Origin: a candidate division TM6 bacterium GW2011_GWF2_43_87
GTDB taxonomy: Bacteria; Babelota; Babeliae; Babelales; Babelaceae
Direction of reading: 5' to 3'
Length of the DNA: 64,000 nt
Assembly: GCA_001000065.1 (NCBI GenBank)
Contig: LCGZ01000001.1
Location: 62,001-126,000, forward strand
The notes below the pieces were generated by a model, which was not told the origin of the DNA, made no database searches, and saw nothing but the letters and a program-made list of their open reading frames with translations. The translations under genes and the position numbers were made by a program. Positions 1-9,172 of this stretch are shown here, piece after piece (position 1 is the first letter of the stretch; every line of letters begins with the position of its first letter).

Positions 1-1
1 A

Positions 2-463
2 ACCGGCGCTTTCTTAGGATGCGCAGGATTCCCTGAGTGCACCTTCTCCAGCAATTTCAAACGCGAAGAAGATGGAAGCATTATCCTAGTCGAAAAACAA
101 GAGCCCGAATTACTAGAAGAAAAATGTCCAAAATGTGGCAAACCTATGCAACGTCGCATAGGCCGCTATGGACCATTTATCGCCTGCTCCGGGTACCCAG
201 AATGTACCTATATCAAGCAAGAAAAGAGTGAGTTTTTGTGCCCCGGTTGCCAAAAAGGCCATCTGGTTAAACGGTTATGGAAAGGCAAGGTCTTCTGGGC
301 CTGCGATACCTACCCCGCCTGCTCCTTCTCTGTCTCAGGAGACATTGAGCTTACAGAATGTCCTAAATGCCACCGCCCTTATCTGCTAAAGCGGACCGGA
401 ACGGACGACGAAGTTACTCTAATCTGCTCCGACAAAAACTGTGGCTATTCGCAAAAAAAGTAA
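2..463 (+). CDS. topA: DNA topoisomerase I, C-terminal zinc-ribbon part (5' truncated by window edge)
   Basis: This is the 3' end of a type IA topoisomerase, which relaxes negatively supercoiled DNA through a transient 5'-phosphotyrosine link. The open frame enters from the left edge in frame 2 and ends in TAA. What is visible is a string of zinc-ribbon modules typical of the TopA C-terminal tail: GCAGFPEC, then CPKCGKPM with IACSGYPEC, CPGCQKG with ACDTYPAC, and finally CPKCHRP with CSDKNCGY. The repeated 'G+FxxCxxYPxC' pattern is the hallmark of this domain, which helps bind single-stranded DNA. The catalytic Toprim and tyrosine domains lie outside the window. An internal ATG at 146 is not a gene start, because coding similarity continues upstream of it. 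The family call is confident; the full length is unknown. Confidence 0.9.
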   Translation, partial: TGAFLGCAGFPECTFSSNFKREEDGSIILVEKQEPELLEEKCPKCGKPMQRRIGRYGPFIACSGYPECTYIKQEKSEFLCPGCQKGHLVKRLWKGKVFWACDTYPACSFSVSGDIELTECPKCHRPYLLKRTGTDDEVTLICSDKNCGYSQKK

Positions 464-882
464 GCCGCTTACGCGTCGACGAAGGCTGAATTAGAGCGGT
501 TTTTACTCCTTCTCCAGCCTTTCTGCGCGTCAGGCAACCTTGACAAATAACCCAAAGTTACGTACTCTGTTACTAGGTGTAAACAACAACCTATGTAAAT
601 AAATGAGGTGGGGGATTTCATTAAAATCATTGTCACTTTCAGATTGCGGTAAAATTCATCCTAGCAAACCCATCTTGGCAGACCGCCGCGGATATCAAAA
701 CTCCTAAAACAAGCTCCTAAAAGGACTTTATGAGGATTGACACTTCAATAAGATAGACATACGCGACTTGACTTATTTTGAGACCTTACTATACTTTTAG
801 TATACAATGGACAATTAGTTTTAATATTTTTGCATTAATAAAACATTTTTAAAAAACACTTCAGATTTTTAGAGGAAAGCAT
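464..882. other. Intergenic region between topA and a secreted-protein gene
   Basis: No open frame here looks like a gene on either strand. The right part is AT-rich and holds the promoter-like sequence listed separately. The left part (about 475-535) is pyrimidine-rich on the plus strand and may hold the topA transcript end, but I see no strong hairpin with a T tract. Confidence 0.5.
768..804 (+). promoter_or_regulatory. Sigma70-type promoter with inverted repeat over the -10 box
   Basis: TTGACT (768-773) and TATACT (790-795) are separated by 16 bases, close to a consensus sigma70 promoter and about 90 bases before the gene at 883. The -10 is the left arm of a perfect inverted repeat, TATACT-ttt-AGTATA (790-804). 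This could be a small operator, or simply AT-rich coincidence. Confidence 0.55.
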
Positions 883-1536
883 ATGAAAAAAAACATGACG
901 CGGTATGCTTTTTGCCTTTCGCTATTATTTTGCGGATGTATCGTTTTTCAGAGTCCACTGGGTACAATAAAGGCAACGACTCCAGTCGAACAGCAAGAAC
1001 AGATGACACGTGCATCAACCGTGCAAAATTTCTTCACCTGTAAAGCCGGTTCTATATCGCTTGATGCGCTGCTCGCAGCATTAAATGCGCTTTGTCCCGG
1101 CGTTTTTGAGAAAATTATTGCACAATCTTTGCCCAACAACAGCATCATTGCAGAGGAAGTTGTTGTTCTAATTCGCAACAACGGAATGCTCCTGCCTGTA
1201 GATCTTCAAACCTTTCTAAATGGCAAACAAAATTGGGAACTCGTAGTTGTTATAAAAGAAGTTCAGGCGTTTGCAGAGCTAAAAAACTTCGTAGATGAAA
1301 AACCACGCTGGATAATCCTACAGTGGCCAGATATGGTTGATAAACTTGTTGCCCTTTTAAAAGATAATCCTAAGCCTGAATATAAAGGGCTCGTCGAAAC
1401 TATCCGTGGTCTTAAAGAATCGGGATCATGGGGCATTAAATTCAAACTCCTTAAACACCTAAGCATACTACCAGATGAAATTAGGGCGGCCGGATTGGCA
1501 GGTCTTAACCGTGGGCTTAAGGCTGCAGGGAAATAA
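883..1536 (+). CDS. Small secreted protein of unknown function
   Basis: The product is 217 residues with a clear export signal: two lysines near the N-terminus, then a hydrophobic core (about residues 8-24) containing two cysteines (FCGC), so a lipoprotein is possible but the lipobox is not canonical. The mature part is mixed alpha-helical, with 'SLDALLAALNALCPGV' and a basic C-terminus ending in LKAAGK. I recognise no family. The start is supported by an AGAGGAAA ribosome-binding sequence just upstream and by the promoter at 768-795. The gene stands alone between topA and mnmG. Its last residues (GLNRGLKAAGK) weakly resemble the C-terminal segment shared by other secreted proteins in this window, but the match is too poor to be sure. 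Confidence 0.6.
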   Translation: MKKNMTRYAFCLSLLFCGCIVFQSPLGTIKATTPVEQQEQMTRASTVQNFFTCKAGSISLDALLAALNALCPGVFEKIIAQSLPNNSIIAEEVVVLIRNNGMLLPVDLQTFLNGKQNWELVVVIKEVQAFAELKNFVDEKPRWIILQWPDMVDKLVALLKDNPKPEYKGLVETIRGLKESGSWGIKFKLLKHLSILPDEIRAAGLAGLNRGLKAAGK

Positions 1537-1731
1537 AGAATAAAAAAACTACTAAGCTTATGGACCTCACCGGTTTCTACCCCTATTTTCATGGTAAAAA
1601 ACAGACGCCATTAGCCAAAAAAAGGGTGCTTTGTTATACTACATTTAAGTAAAGTATCCGCTGGTTTTATCGGGAAGCCGGTCATACAAAAAAGTTCACT
1701 TACCGCTTTTTGATCAAATGTATAAAACAAT

Positions 1732-3591
1732 ATGAATATTCCAAAAAATCCTACAGATCATCTTTCAGGAAACCTTACCTTTGATGTCATCGTTATAGGG
1801 GGCGGACACGCTGGAGTTGAAGCTGCTTATGCAGCAGCGCATATGGGCGTAAAAACCGCTCTTATTACGCTGCGCAAAGATCGCATCGGTTTTATGCCCT
1901 GCAACCCTTCGATAGGCGGCATTGGCAAAGGGCATATTGTCTTTGAAATAAGCGCACTAGGTGGATTAATGCCGCAAATCTGCACAAAATCCTACCTTCA
2001 AGCCAAGATGCTTAATACACGAAAAGGACCTGCAGTACAAGGGTTACGACTGCAAATCGACAAATACCGCTATGCTACCTACACTCAAGAAGCCCTTGAA
2101 AAGACCGACAACTTAACCATCATCGAAGACCGCGTAGACCAAATCTGCCTTAATCAAGACGGCCATGTTTCCGGCGTCTTAACGGCACAAAAAACCAGTT
2201 ATACGGCTCCTACCGTTGTTTTAACCGGAGGTACCTTCTTAAACGGAGTTGTCCATATAGGTGAAGAGAGTTTCCCCGCCGGCCGACGCGATGAAGAAGC
2301 TATTATAGACCTAGCGCAATGCCTAAAAGATTTCGGCCTCCAGATTGGACGAATGAAAACGGGCACCCCTGCGCGCCTTTTAAAATCCAGCATAGACTTT
2401 TCGGGCATGGAGCTTGATGAGGCCGAGCCTCTGAATTACCTGTACGAATTTGCACCCCATACAGCCACTACTACCCTATCTAGCCACATCACGTACACCA
2501 ATGAAAAAACACATGAGATAATTCTAGAAAGTGCGGAGCGCTCTCCTATATTTTCCAAACGAATCACAGGCACTCCAACGCGGTACTGCCCATCCATAGA
2601 AGACAAAATCACCCGATTTTCGAGCAAGAATGCTCATCATGTCTTTGTTGAACCTGAAGGGATTGAATCCGACGAAGTATACCCAAATGGGATCTCTAAC
2701 TCACTCCCCAAAGACATTCAAGAAAAATTTATTCGCAGCATCAAAGGCTTTGAAAATGCGATCATAACCTCCTATGCCTATGGCATTGAGTACGACTTTG
2801 TGCATCCTAACCAGCTACACCACACATTGGAACTAAAAAAAATTCCTGGCTTTTTCTTGGCGGGCCAGATAAATGGAACCACCGGCTATGAAGAAGCTGC
2901 AGGCCAAGGTCTTATTGCAGGCGTAAACGCTGCTCTAAAAGTTTTGGGACGCCCTCCCTATGTAATGAGCCGCAACGAAGGATACATTGGCATTATGATC
3001 GATGACCTTGTTAGCATGGGCGTCGATGAACCCTACCGGATGTTTACCTCGCGCGCAGAACGGCGCCTCATACTCCGCCAAGATAATACCTTTGAACGCC
3101 TCTACAAAAAATCCCATGAATTAGGACTAATTTCTAAAGAGCTATACGACGCCATAGATGAAGAAGTAACCACAATCAACGAGCTTATTGAGTCCCTAAA
3201 CGCTAGTGGGAAAAGTAAAATATTTGCCCAACTTATTCCAAACAACAAACCCTCTCTGGTCAGGCAAGAGATTCTACGCTTAACTCCTAAGCCCCTTTCC
3301 CCTCGCGCTCTTGAGACTGTTTATGCAGAACTACTTTATGGCCCCTACAAAAAACGGGAGCTCAAGGAAGTTGAAAAAAGCGAGGCGCTGCAAAATCTGA
3401 TTATTCCTGAAGCGTTACGGTATGAGGATATGCCCGGCCTTCCGAAAGAACTGCAAGAAAAACTACGTCGACATGCCCCACACACTATAGCACAAGCAGC
3501 GCTTATTCCTGGCATGACCCCCGCAACCATATCCCTACTTATTTTCAGAGTTCGAGAACAGATTGCAAAGGCGGGAAAGATCACCCCGTGA
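1732..3591 (+). CDS. mnmG: tRNA uridine-5-carboxymethylaminomethyl(34) synthesis enzyme MnmG (GidA)
   Basis: MnmG is the FAD- and NADH-dependent partner of MnmE. Together they add the (carboxymethyl)aminomethyl group to the wobble uridine of several tRNAs. The 619-residue product has the usual length. The N-terminal Rossmann motif GGGHAG is at residues 23-28, followed by the family signatures PCNPSIGGIGKGH and GGTFLNG and the later SRAERR segment. The C-terminal helical domain that contacts MnmE and tRNA is present. No obvious Shine-Dalgarno sequence precedes the ATG, but similarity to the family begins a few residues downstream (FDVIVIGGGHAG), so the true start is at or near this ATG. MnmE is not in the window. 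The next gene, add, starts 25 bases downstream and is probably co-transcribed. Confidence 0.97.
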   Translation: MNIPKNPTDHLSGNLTFDVIVIGGGHAGVEAAYAAAHMGVKTALITLRKDRIGFMPCNPSIGGIGKGHIVFEISALGGLMPQICTKSYLQAKMLNTRKGPAVQGLRLQIDKYRYATYTQEALEKTDNLTIIEDRVDQICLNQDGHVSGVLTAQKTSYTAPTVVLTGGTFLNGVVHIGEESFPAGRRDEEAIIDLAQCLKDFGLQIGRMKTGTPARLLKSSIDFSGMELDEAEPLNYLYEFAPHTATTTLSSHITYTNEKTHEIILESAERSPIFSKRITGTPTRYCPSIEDKITRFSSKNAHHVFVEPEGIESDEVYPNGISNSLPKDIQEKFIRSIKGFENAIITSYAYGIEYDFVHPNQLHHTLELKKIPGFFLAGQINGTTGYEEAAGQGLIAGVNAALKVLGRPPYVMSRNEGYIGIMIDDLVSMGVDEPYRMFTSRAERRLILRQDNTFERLYKKSHELGLISKELYDAIDEEVTTINELIESLNASGKSKIFAQLIPNNKPSLVRQEILRLTPKPLSPRALETVYAELLYGPYKKRELKEVEKSEALQNLIIPEALRYEDMPGLPKELQEKLRRHAPHTIAQAALIPGMTPATISLLIFRVREQIAKAGKITP

Positions 3592-3616
3592 GATAAACCG
3601 ATTAAAGGAGATTAGA

Positions 3617-4783
3617 ATGAAGCATCAAAACCCCCTTTTAAAAACCCTTCCAAAAGCCGACTTGCACGTACATCTAGATGGATCTTTGCGATTAAAAACG
3701 CTTATAGAGTTAGCTCAATCCTCGAGAGTAAAGCTCCCCTCTTACACAGAAAGCGGACTCTTAGATCTAGTCTTCAAACCAACGTTCCACAGCCTTGATG
3801 ACTACCTTACCTGCTTTAAATATCCCGTCCAACTCTTTAAAAACAAAGAAAATATCGAACGCTGCTCCTATGAACTAGCCTGTGACAATTTGGCAGAAGG
3901 GGTCTACTACTTAGAAGTGCGCTTTGCACCAGAACTTCACATATCACAAAACTGCTCTCTAGAAGATGCAATCGCCTCAGCGGCGCGCGGACTTGAAAAA
4001 GCCGCACACGAACATAACCAATCGCCTGAAGTTTGCGCAGGGCAACGCCCTCCGTTTATATATGGCATTATTGTATGCGCCATGAGGCACTTTGCACCAA
4101 ACGGCGACAACTCGCTAGCCCATTTACACAATGCCGCACTCGACCTTACAAAACGGGCAATTGCATGCCGAGATAACCAAGGGCTTCCCATTGTTGGACT
4201 AGATGTCGTAGGAAGAGAAGTTGGGTGGAATGCACAAATATTCAAAGGCGCCTACGATTGCGCACATCAAAACCTTCTTCAAACAACGACACATGCAGGT
4301 GAGGCATTAGGCGCAAAAAGCATTTTTGATGCCGTAGCCTATCTCTGCCCAGACCGAATAGGGCATGCTCTCCATCTGTTCCATACAAACCAGACAGACT
4401 GCCCTGATTGCATACAGTCCAAAAAATTCACAGAACAACTAGCAGACTTTATTGGTAAAATAGAACTGCCCATCGAAGTTTGTATTTCAAGCAACTTTCA
4501 GACCAATCCTACACTAAAAAGCCTAGAGGACCATGTAGTTACCACACTTTTAAAACGAGACATGCCCTTTGTTTTATGCACCGACAATCGGCTTGTAAGC
4601 CACACTACCGTAACGCATGAGTACGAGATTCTACTTAACCACCATCCCCTAGAGCCTGCGGCCCTAAAAAAGATAATCATAAGCGGGTTCCACTATGGAT
4701 TTTACGCGGGGACCTTAGCAGAAAAACAAGCGTTCATACGTCAAATCGATGCCTTTTATGACTCTGTGATAGCAAAGGCCTAA
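3617..4783 (+). CDS. add: Adenosine deaminase
   Basis: This enzyme deaminates adenosine or deoxyadenosine to inosine, a purine-salvage step in the cytoplasm. The 388-residue product shows the zinc-binding HVHLDGS motif at residues 17-23, the TTHAGE motif carrying a zinc His and the catalytic Glu, RIGHALH, and SSNFQTN followed by CTDNRLVS with the last zinc Asp. The usual second Asp of the 'TDD' motif is Asn here; TDN is, as far as I recall, also found in actinobacterial-type members, so activity is expected. I chose ATG 3617 because AAAGGAG sits 6 bases before it. The longer frame from 3563 would overlap mnmG and add 18 residues unlike the family. For a host-dependent bacterium it would make use of imported nucleosides. 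Confidence 0.93.
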   Translation: MKHQNPLLKTLPKADLHVHLDGSLRLKTLIELAQSSRVKLPSYTESGLLDLVFKPTFHSLDDYLTCFKYPVQLFKNKENIERCSYELACDNLAEGVYYLEVRFAPELHISQNCSLEDAIASAARGLEKAAHEHNQSPEVCAGQRPPFIYGIIVCAMRHFAPNGDNSLAHLHNAALDLTKRAIACRDNQGLPIVGLDVVGREVGWNAQIFKGAYDCAHQNLLQTTTHAGEALGAKSIFDAVAYLCPDRIGHALHLFHTNQTDCPDCIQSKKFTEQLADFIGKIELPIEVCISSNFQTNPTLKSLEDHVVTTLLKRDMPFVLCTDNRLVSHTTVTHEYEILLNHHPLEPAALKKIIISGFHYGFYAGTLAEKQAFIRQIDAFYDSVIAKA

Positions 4784-4875
4784 AAAAGCATGATAAGAAG
4801 TCATGACAGCCAATTCCACTTCTTCCCGTTTTATGGTATATTTTTAGAAATAATATACTGAAGGAAATAGGAACT

Positions 4876-6009
4876 ATGACAAAACGAGATTATTACGAAG
4901 TATTGGGCGTTTCTAAAAATGCAACCCAAGACGAAATTAAGCAAGCCTACCGTAAACTTGCGCTTAAGTACCATCCTGACCGCAATCCTGATAACAAGGA
5001 AGCGGAAGATAAGTTTAAGGAGGCTGCAGAGGCTTACGAAGTTCTCTCTACCCCCGAAAAAAAGGCCCGCTACGACCAATTTGGTCATACAGCCGGGGCT
5101 GCAAACGGAAATCAGGGCTTTGGTGGCTTTGAGAATATGGATGACATATTCGAACATTTTGGTGATATTTTTGGAGATTTATTTGGATCTCCCCGCCAAA
5201 AAAAATCACGTAAAACCGGCCCATCCCCTCGCCGAGGGCATGATCTGGAGCGTGAAGCCTCATTGACCCTAGAAGAGGCATTTTCGGGCACCAAGAAAGA
5301 GATCACCTACTACCACTTTGTTACCTGCGAAACCTGCGAAGGCAAGGGAACGCAGTCAGGTACTTCCGCTGAAACCTGCGGAGAGTGCCGGGGTACAGGG
5401 CAAGTGCATTATCGACAAGGTATTTTTGTCTACTCACAGACCTGCCCTACCTGCTCAGGCCAAGGTTTTATCATAAAAAATCCATGTACCACCTGCCAAG
5501 GGCAATCCCGCACCCAAAAATATGACACCCTTTCAGTAACCATTCCTAAAGGAATTTTTGACGGCGCAGAATTGCGAGTTGCAGGCAAGGGGGACGCGGG
5601 AGTCTATGGCGGCAAGACCGGAGATCTTATCATAACCGTACGAGTTATGCCGCATAAAACCTTTAAGAGAGTAAACGATGACATCGAGTGCACCGTGGCT
5701 CTAACCTACCCTCAATTAGTGCTCGGATCCCAGGTTGAAATAACCACTATCGACGGTGAAAAAGAGACAATTAAGATCCCTAAAGGCTGCCCGGTAGGAA
5801 AACGACTAGTAATCAAAGGCCTTGGATTTCATAAAATCCGTTCTAAAGGACGTGGCGACTTAGTAGTAACCACTACCTGCCATATTCCCTCAACCCTCTC
5901 AAAAGAGGCAGAAACCACTCTACGTGCCTATTCTGAACAGATAGGAAGTTCAGTAGAGGAAGGATCTTCCGGAGTTATTTCTGGCTTCTTTAAGCGATTT
6001 TTAGGATAA
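4876..6009 (+). CDS. dnaJ: Chaperone DnaJ (Hsp40)
   Basis: DnaJ is the Hsp40 co-chaperone that delivers unfolded proteins to DnaK and stimulates its ATPase. The 377-residue protein has the full type I layout. The J domain carries the HPD tripeptide at residues 33-35. A Gly/Phe-rich linker ([18 protein letters not shown]) follows. The zinc-finger domain has four CxxCxGxG-type repeats ([32 protein letters not shown]), the last one slightly degenerate. Two C-terminal beta-sandwich substrate-binding domains complete it. The upstream sequence contains AGGAAATAGG and a TATACT-like -10. It stands alone: dnaK and grpE are not in the window. A perfect palindrome follows the stop codon and probably ends the transcript. 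Confidence 0.97.
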   Translation: MTKRDYYEVLGVSKNATQDEIKQAYRKLALKYHPDRNPDNKEAEDKFKEAAEAYEVLSTPEKKARYDQFGHTAGAANGNQGFGGFENMDDIFEHFGDIFGDLFGSPRQKKSRKTGPSPRRGHDLEREASLTLEEAFSGTKKEITYYHFVTCETCEGKGTQSGTSAETCGECRGTGQVHYRQGIFVYSQTCPTCSGQGFIIKNPCTTCQGQSRTQKYDTLSVTIPKGIFDGAELRVAGKGDAGVYGGKTGDLIITVRVMPHKTFKRVNDDIECTVALTYPQLVLGSQVEITTIDGEKETIKIPKGCPVGKRLVIKGLGFHKIRSKGRGDLVVTTTCHIPSTLSKEAETTLRAYSEQIGSSVEEGSSGVISGFFKRFLG

Positions 6010-6016
6010 AGAAATA

Positions 6017-6060
6017 GTGGTACGGCAAAACGATTTGATCAAATCGTTTTGCCGTACCAC
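6017..6060. terminator. Perfect 44-bp palindrome between convergent genes (probable bidirectional terminator)
   Basis: GTGGTACGGCAAAACGATTT is followed by GATC and then by its exact reverse complement, giving two 22-base arms with no spacer. It lies between the stop codons of dnaJ (plus) and the baeRF-like gene (minus), the position of a shared terminator. No strong T run flanks it. Confidence 0.7.
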
Positions 6061-6092
6061 ACAAAAGTTTGATACTTAAGATATACCTACCA

Positions 6093-7223
6093 TCAGTACC
6101 GCAAAATAGCCGCAATGCGTTTCTGTTCTTTTAGGGTACCTGGTTTGACAAACGTCACCACACCACCCTTCTCAAGAATGTTTTCTATAAGCACATTAAC
6201 TACATCATCCATCACATTAATTGCCTTAGGGTCCGTTGCCAAAGTTAACCGCTCACGATGCTCTTTGTCTATAACACCAGAAACCAAAAAGCCGTCCTCT
6301 ATAATCAGATCTTTTACACGTCCCTCATGTGCCATGCGCCAGACCATTTCAATTCCAAATGCATGATGAAGTTTACCGACCGCTTCATCCAATTCAACCA
6401 ATTTCTGCGCTGCAACTTTGTCCAGATATTTCTGAACTTCGGGCCACACTACCTTTTCCAGATCGCGCACAAATTGGTGAGAAAAATCACCATGCACGCG
6501 TCCCGCAATCTTATGTTTAGTAACATCTTCAAAAAGCACGATATTCTTTTCTGCACCTACTACAAAAAGTGGCCGTTTATACACAGACGTAAACCGCAAC
6601 AACAGCTCATCCACCTTTTTAAAGAATGTTTTTTTTCGATCATCAAGATATGCAGCATCTTGATGTGAATTCCACAATACTGTATTGCCAATCTTATTTG
6701 CAGTCTCGCCCACTTCAGGCTTTATGTAATCAAGAGGGAACCCATCGCGGGATATACCCATAGTGTCATTTTCTGGCTCAATAACCTCACTCAACGTGGC
6801 ACCAGTCCCATAAAAGAGCCGCGTAGGCTTTTCACTAAGCGCCAACACCCAGTAATTCGTCAATCGATTAAGTGCGATCAAAATATCTCGCACCAAGAAG
6901 GTTGTCTCTATCGAAACACGATTTTCAACCGGATAGGGCAAAGAATAGACCAACTTTACATCTTCGTTAACGAAAATAGCCAACCCATCGGTTGAATGTG
7001 CATAATCAATCTGACCAACAATGCTATCCAGATTATCCAGGAGCTTTTTTACATCGCGCTCAGAAAATTCTTTCTTTAAACGCTCCTTAACCTCTGAAAC
7101 CGCATTTTTAACCGCAATAGGATCTTGCTCGGCCGCAGGCATTGTCCGGTGCGTTTTTACCAAAATAGAGACTGACGGATACTTTTGATGTGACTCAAGA
7201 AATTTTAAGTCCTTACGATTCAT
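6093..7223 (-). CDS. Bacterial archaeo-eukaryotic release factor (baeRF, family 3-like) protein
   Basis: This 376-residue protein looks like the bacterial eRF1/Pelota-like (baeRF) superfamily, which includes ribosome-hibernation factors such as Balon. The N-terminal SVSILVKTHR-type strand followed by DPIAVKNAV resembles the family start. The central part holds an eRF1 domain 2-like fold (LALSEKPTRLFYG; PLFVVGAEKNIVLFEDV). The C-terminus ends with the typical VTFVKPG...RIAAILRY segment. No GGQ release motif is visible, so peptide release is not expected; binding to an idle or stalled ribosome is the likely role by analogy. It is transcribed alone, with AAAGGGAG before its ATG, and shares its 3' hairpin with dnaJ. 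Assignment to the superfamily is fairly confident; the exact function is inferred. Confidence 0.75.
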   Translation of the reverse strand: MNRKDLKFLESHQKYPSVSILVKTHRTMPAAEQDPIAVKNAVSEVKERLKKEFSERDVKKLLDNLDSIVGQIDYAHSTDGLAIFVNEDVKLVYSLPYPVENRVSIETTFLVRDILIALNRLTNYWVLALSEKPTRLFYGTGATLSEVIEPENDTMGISRDGFPLDYIKPEVGETANKIGNTVLWNSHQDAAYLDDRKKTFFKKVDELLLRFTSVYKRPLFVVGAEKNIVLFEDVTKHKIAGRVHGDFSHQFVRDLEKVVWPEVQKYLDKVAAQKLVELDEAVGKLHHAFGIEMVWRMAHEGRVKDLIIEDGFLVSGVIDKEHRERLTLATDPKAINVMDDVVNVLIENILEKGGVVTFVKPGTLKEQKRIAAILRY

Positions 7224-7343
7224 ACTAACTCCCTTTGTTCCTCAGATAGTGTAATCTGTCTACCCCCTTACTATAAAATTAGAAGACCTCGCCAGGCAAG
7301 AAAAAGATGCTAGAACTGTCTAAACAAACATTCACACCGTTTT

Positions 7344-7808
7344 TTAGGACCGCCATGCAAACGTTCGCCGCCACCCAAAGTCCATGAAAAGATGCGAAAA
7401 ACAGCCCAAAAAAAAGAACACCCCGGCCCACACTACCTCAAGCCGAAATTCAGGAATGACATTAACAAGCCAGCCGCAGAGTGCTGCCGTTAAAAAAAAC
7501 AGAAAATATAGATTGTGAAATATCCCTCTATGACGCGAGATAGAAGCCAAAAGGCCCACGGCCGTGCAGCAAATTGCTATCAGAACTGATTTCATAAGAA
7601 GACTAATCAAAATAAACAAAAGCAAAAGTGCATAGAAAAACCTTCTACCTCTACCCGTTGTGTCAACGTCAGGGAAAAAGGCACCCCAGAACATAAAAAC
7701 CAGACCCTGAAGGAGCTCTAAAACCCCCAACCCATACCAGCCGCCCAAAAAAGCGAGCGGTATAGCCATGACAAAAACGCCCAGCGCATGTCCACGATAA
7801 CCCGGCAT
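7344..7808 (-). CDS. YdjM/DUF457-like membrane-bound metal-dependent hydrolase
   Basis: The 154-residue protein is an integral membrane protein with about four hydrophobic spans. It has the family's conserved polar motifs: GHALG near the N-terminus, FFPDVDT (about residues 44-50) after the second span, and SRHRGIFH before the third. These His/Asp residues are proposed to bind metal in the YdjM (LexA-regulated inner-membrane) family, whose reaction is not established. The start has an AAAGGCG ribosome-binding sequence. It begins 12 bases after the stop of the SpoIID-like gene, so the two form an operon. The C-terminal part is short compared with some members but the hallmark motifs are intact. 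Confidence 0.75.
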   Translation of the reverse strand: MPGYRGHALGVFVMAIPLAFLGGWYGLGVLELLQGLVFMFWGAFFPDVDTTGRGRRFFYALLLLFILISLLMKSVLIAICCTAVGLLASISRHRGIFHNLYFLFFLTAALCGWLVNVIPEFRLEVVWAGVFFFLGCFSHLFMDFGWRRTFAWRS

Positions 7809-7820
7809 AACAACGCCTTT

Positions 7821-9017
7821 CTATACCGTTTTATCAACATAGACCACTTTAATAGAGGTAAATGAGATTCCAGGGTAGAAAAATTCTAAGACCTCTTTAT
7901 AATTCCAGCCCTGACGCACCATCTCACGAGCTCCCCACTGACAAAGTCCCAAATGGTGACCGCATCCATGCCCGGTGGCTATAATTTTATTGCCGTCACG
8001 CTTTAACGAAAAACAGAGACTCTTAATATCCTTCAACAAAGAATAGATCTTTTGACCTGAAAGCGCAATCCACGCAGAATTAGTCTTCACTTGCACTTCG
8101 CGCACTACATGCGCCTTATCACGACGTAAAATACGAATATCCCGTACCGGAACCGCATCCTCTATTCCCGCTCGAATAAGTTCTTTAAAATCAGATGTGC
8201 GGTAGATCACTTTCCACGTATAAAGACTACAATTTTTACAATAAGTACAGGCGTAATCACGCTTTAAATAAGGGGCCTTAACAAAATCAACACCTTCAAG
8301 GTCAGCCGGAACAACTCCCCCGCAACAAGTGTCATACATAGCCTCAATAGGCTTACCCCCAAAGGTCATTACTATACCGCGCGTTTCTTCCAAAGCTTTT
8401 CTTAGCGCTACAAACTCATGGATACCCTTGTAAGTCTGATCCATGTTAGTTGCCCGAATATCGTACGAACGAACAAAGGAACCATCCTCCTTTTCACGAC
8501 GAGAATCCAATATTTTTTTCACAAGGAAGGTTCTACAGGCAATAGTAAGCGCTTTATTAACCTCTAGCGGCCACCCTGGCCAACTTTCCCACCGCAGAAC
8601 CGAATAGAGATAGTCTTCTATATCGACATGATTAACCAAGTGAACCAGACCTTCTCGAGAAGCATAGTCCAACGCAAAGAATCCCGCATACCGATTGCCC
8701 ATAAATGCGGTTTCACCGGATTTAGCGACCAATTCTACGCCATTTTTCACGAGTCGACGCCGATTTATGGTAATCCGCCCTTGTTTAAAACTAACCGTAA
8801 TCTTAGTTCCCTTAATTTCCTGAATAGTCCCATCATCGGGGTCACGCAAAAAAAATCCATTCGGCGACTTGAGCGTCCACTCAAAAACATCGGACCTTTC
8901 AGCCTTGGCAAGCAGAACTCGCACATCAAATTTATCAGGTTGCAGCTGGCTACCACCCTCTGTAAAGCCTAACGCCACAACAGAAAAAACCATCAAAAAA
9001 AACGTCTGTAATTTCAT
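7821..9017 (-). CDS. SpoIID/LytB domain protein (predicted secreted amidase enhancer or glycan-cleaving enzyme)
   Basis: The 398-residue protein starts with a Sec signal peptide (MKLQTFFLMVFSVVALGF). It contains the SpoIID/LytB domain: VEDYLYSV-like 'IEDYLYSVLRWE', 'NKALTIACRTFLVKK', 'TNMDQTYKGI', 'TRGIVMTFGGKPIEAMYDTCCGG', and the C-terminal 'GHGCGHHLGLCQWGAREM'. SpoIID of Bacillus is a lytic transglycosylase acting on glycan strands denuded of peptide. Family members outside spore formers are usually cell-wall remodelling enzymes. It is unusually cysteine-rich in the middle (DTCCGG, CTYCKNCS), hinting at disulfides in the exported protein. It is the first gene of a two-gene unit with the YdjM-like membrane protein. 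Confidence 0.85.
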   Translation of the reverse strand: MKLQTFFLMVFSVVALGFTEGGSQLQPDKFDVRVLLAKAERSDVFEWTLKSPNGFFLRDPDDGTIQEIKGTKITVSFKQGRITINRRRLVKNGVELVAKSGETAFMGNRYAGFFALDYASREGLVHLVNHVDIEDYLYSVLRWESWPGWPLEVNKALTIACRTFLVKKILDSRREKEDGSFVRSYDIRATNMDQTYKGIHEFVALRKALEETRGIVMTFGGKPIEAMYDTCCGGVVPADLEGVDFVKAPYLKRDYACTYCKNCSLYTWKVIYRTSDFKELIRAGIEDAVPVRDIRILRRDKAHVVREVQVKTNSAWIALSGQKIYSLLKDIKSLCFSLKRDGNKIIATGHGCGHHLGLCQWGAREMVRQGWNYKEVLEFFYPGISFTSIKVVYVDKTV

Positions 9018-9172
9018 TATTATTCCATCTGCCTTCGCTAAAACTATGTCGTGACTTTGGCCGCTTGTGGTAAGTATTTACATAAACAAAAAAATGTCGC
9101 GTTAGCGGCATAATACATCAAACCATAAGAGCGACACTTAAATTTTTAAATGTCCACTATAAAAACTCTAAT

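Noticed and set aside
3563-3616. Longer adenosine deaminase start inside mnmG
   Set aside because: It would overlap mnmG, adds residues unlike the family, and AAAGGAG lies before the ATG at 3617.
4831-5157. Minus-strand open frame opposite the dnaJ 5' end
   Set aside because: Fully antisense to the conserved J domain with no independent support.
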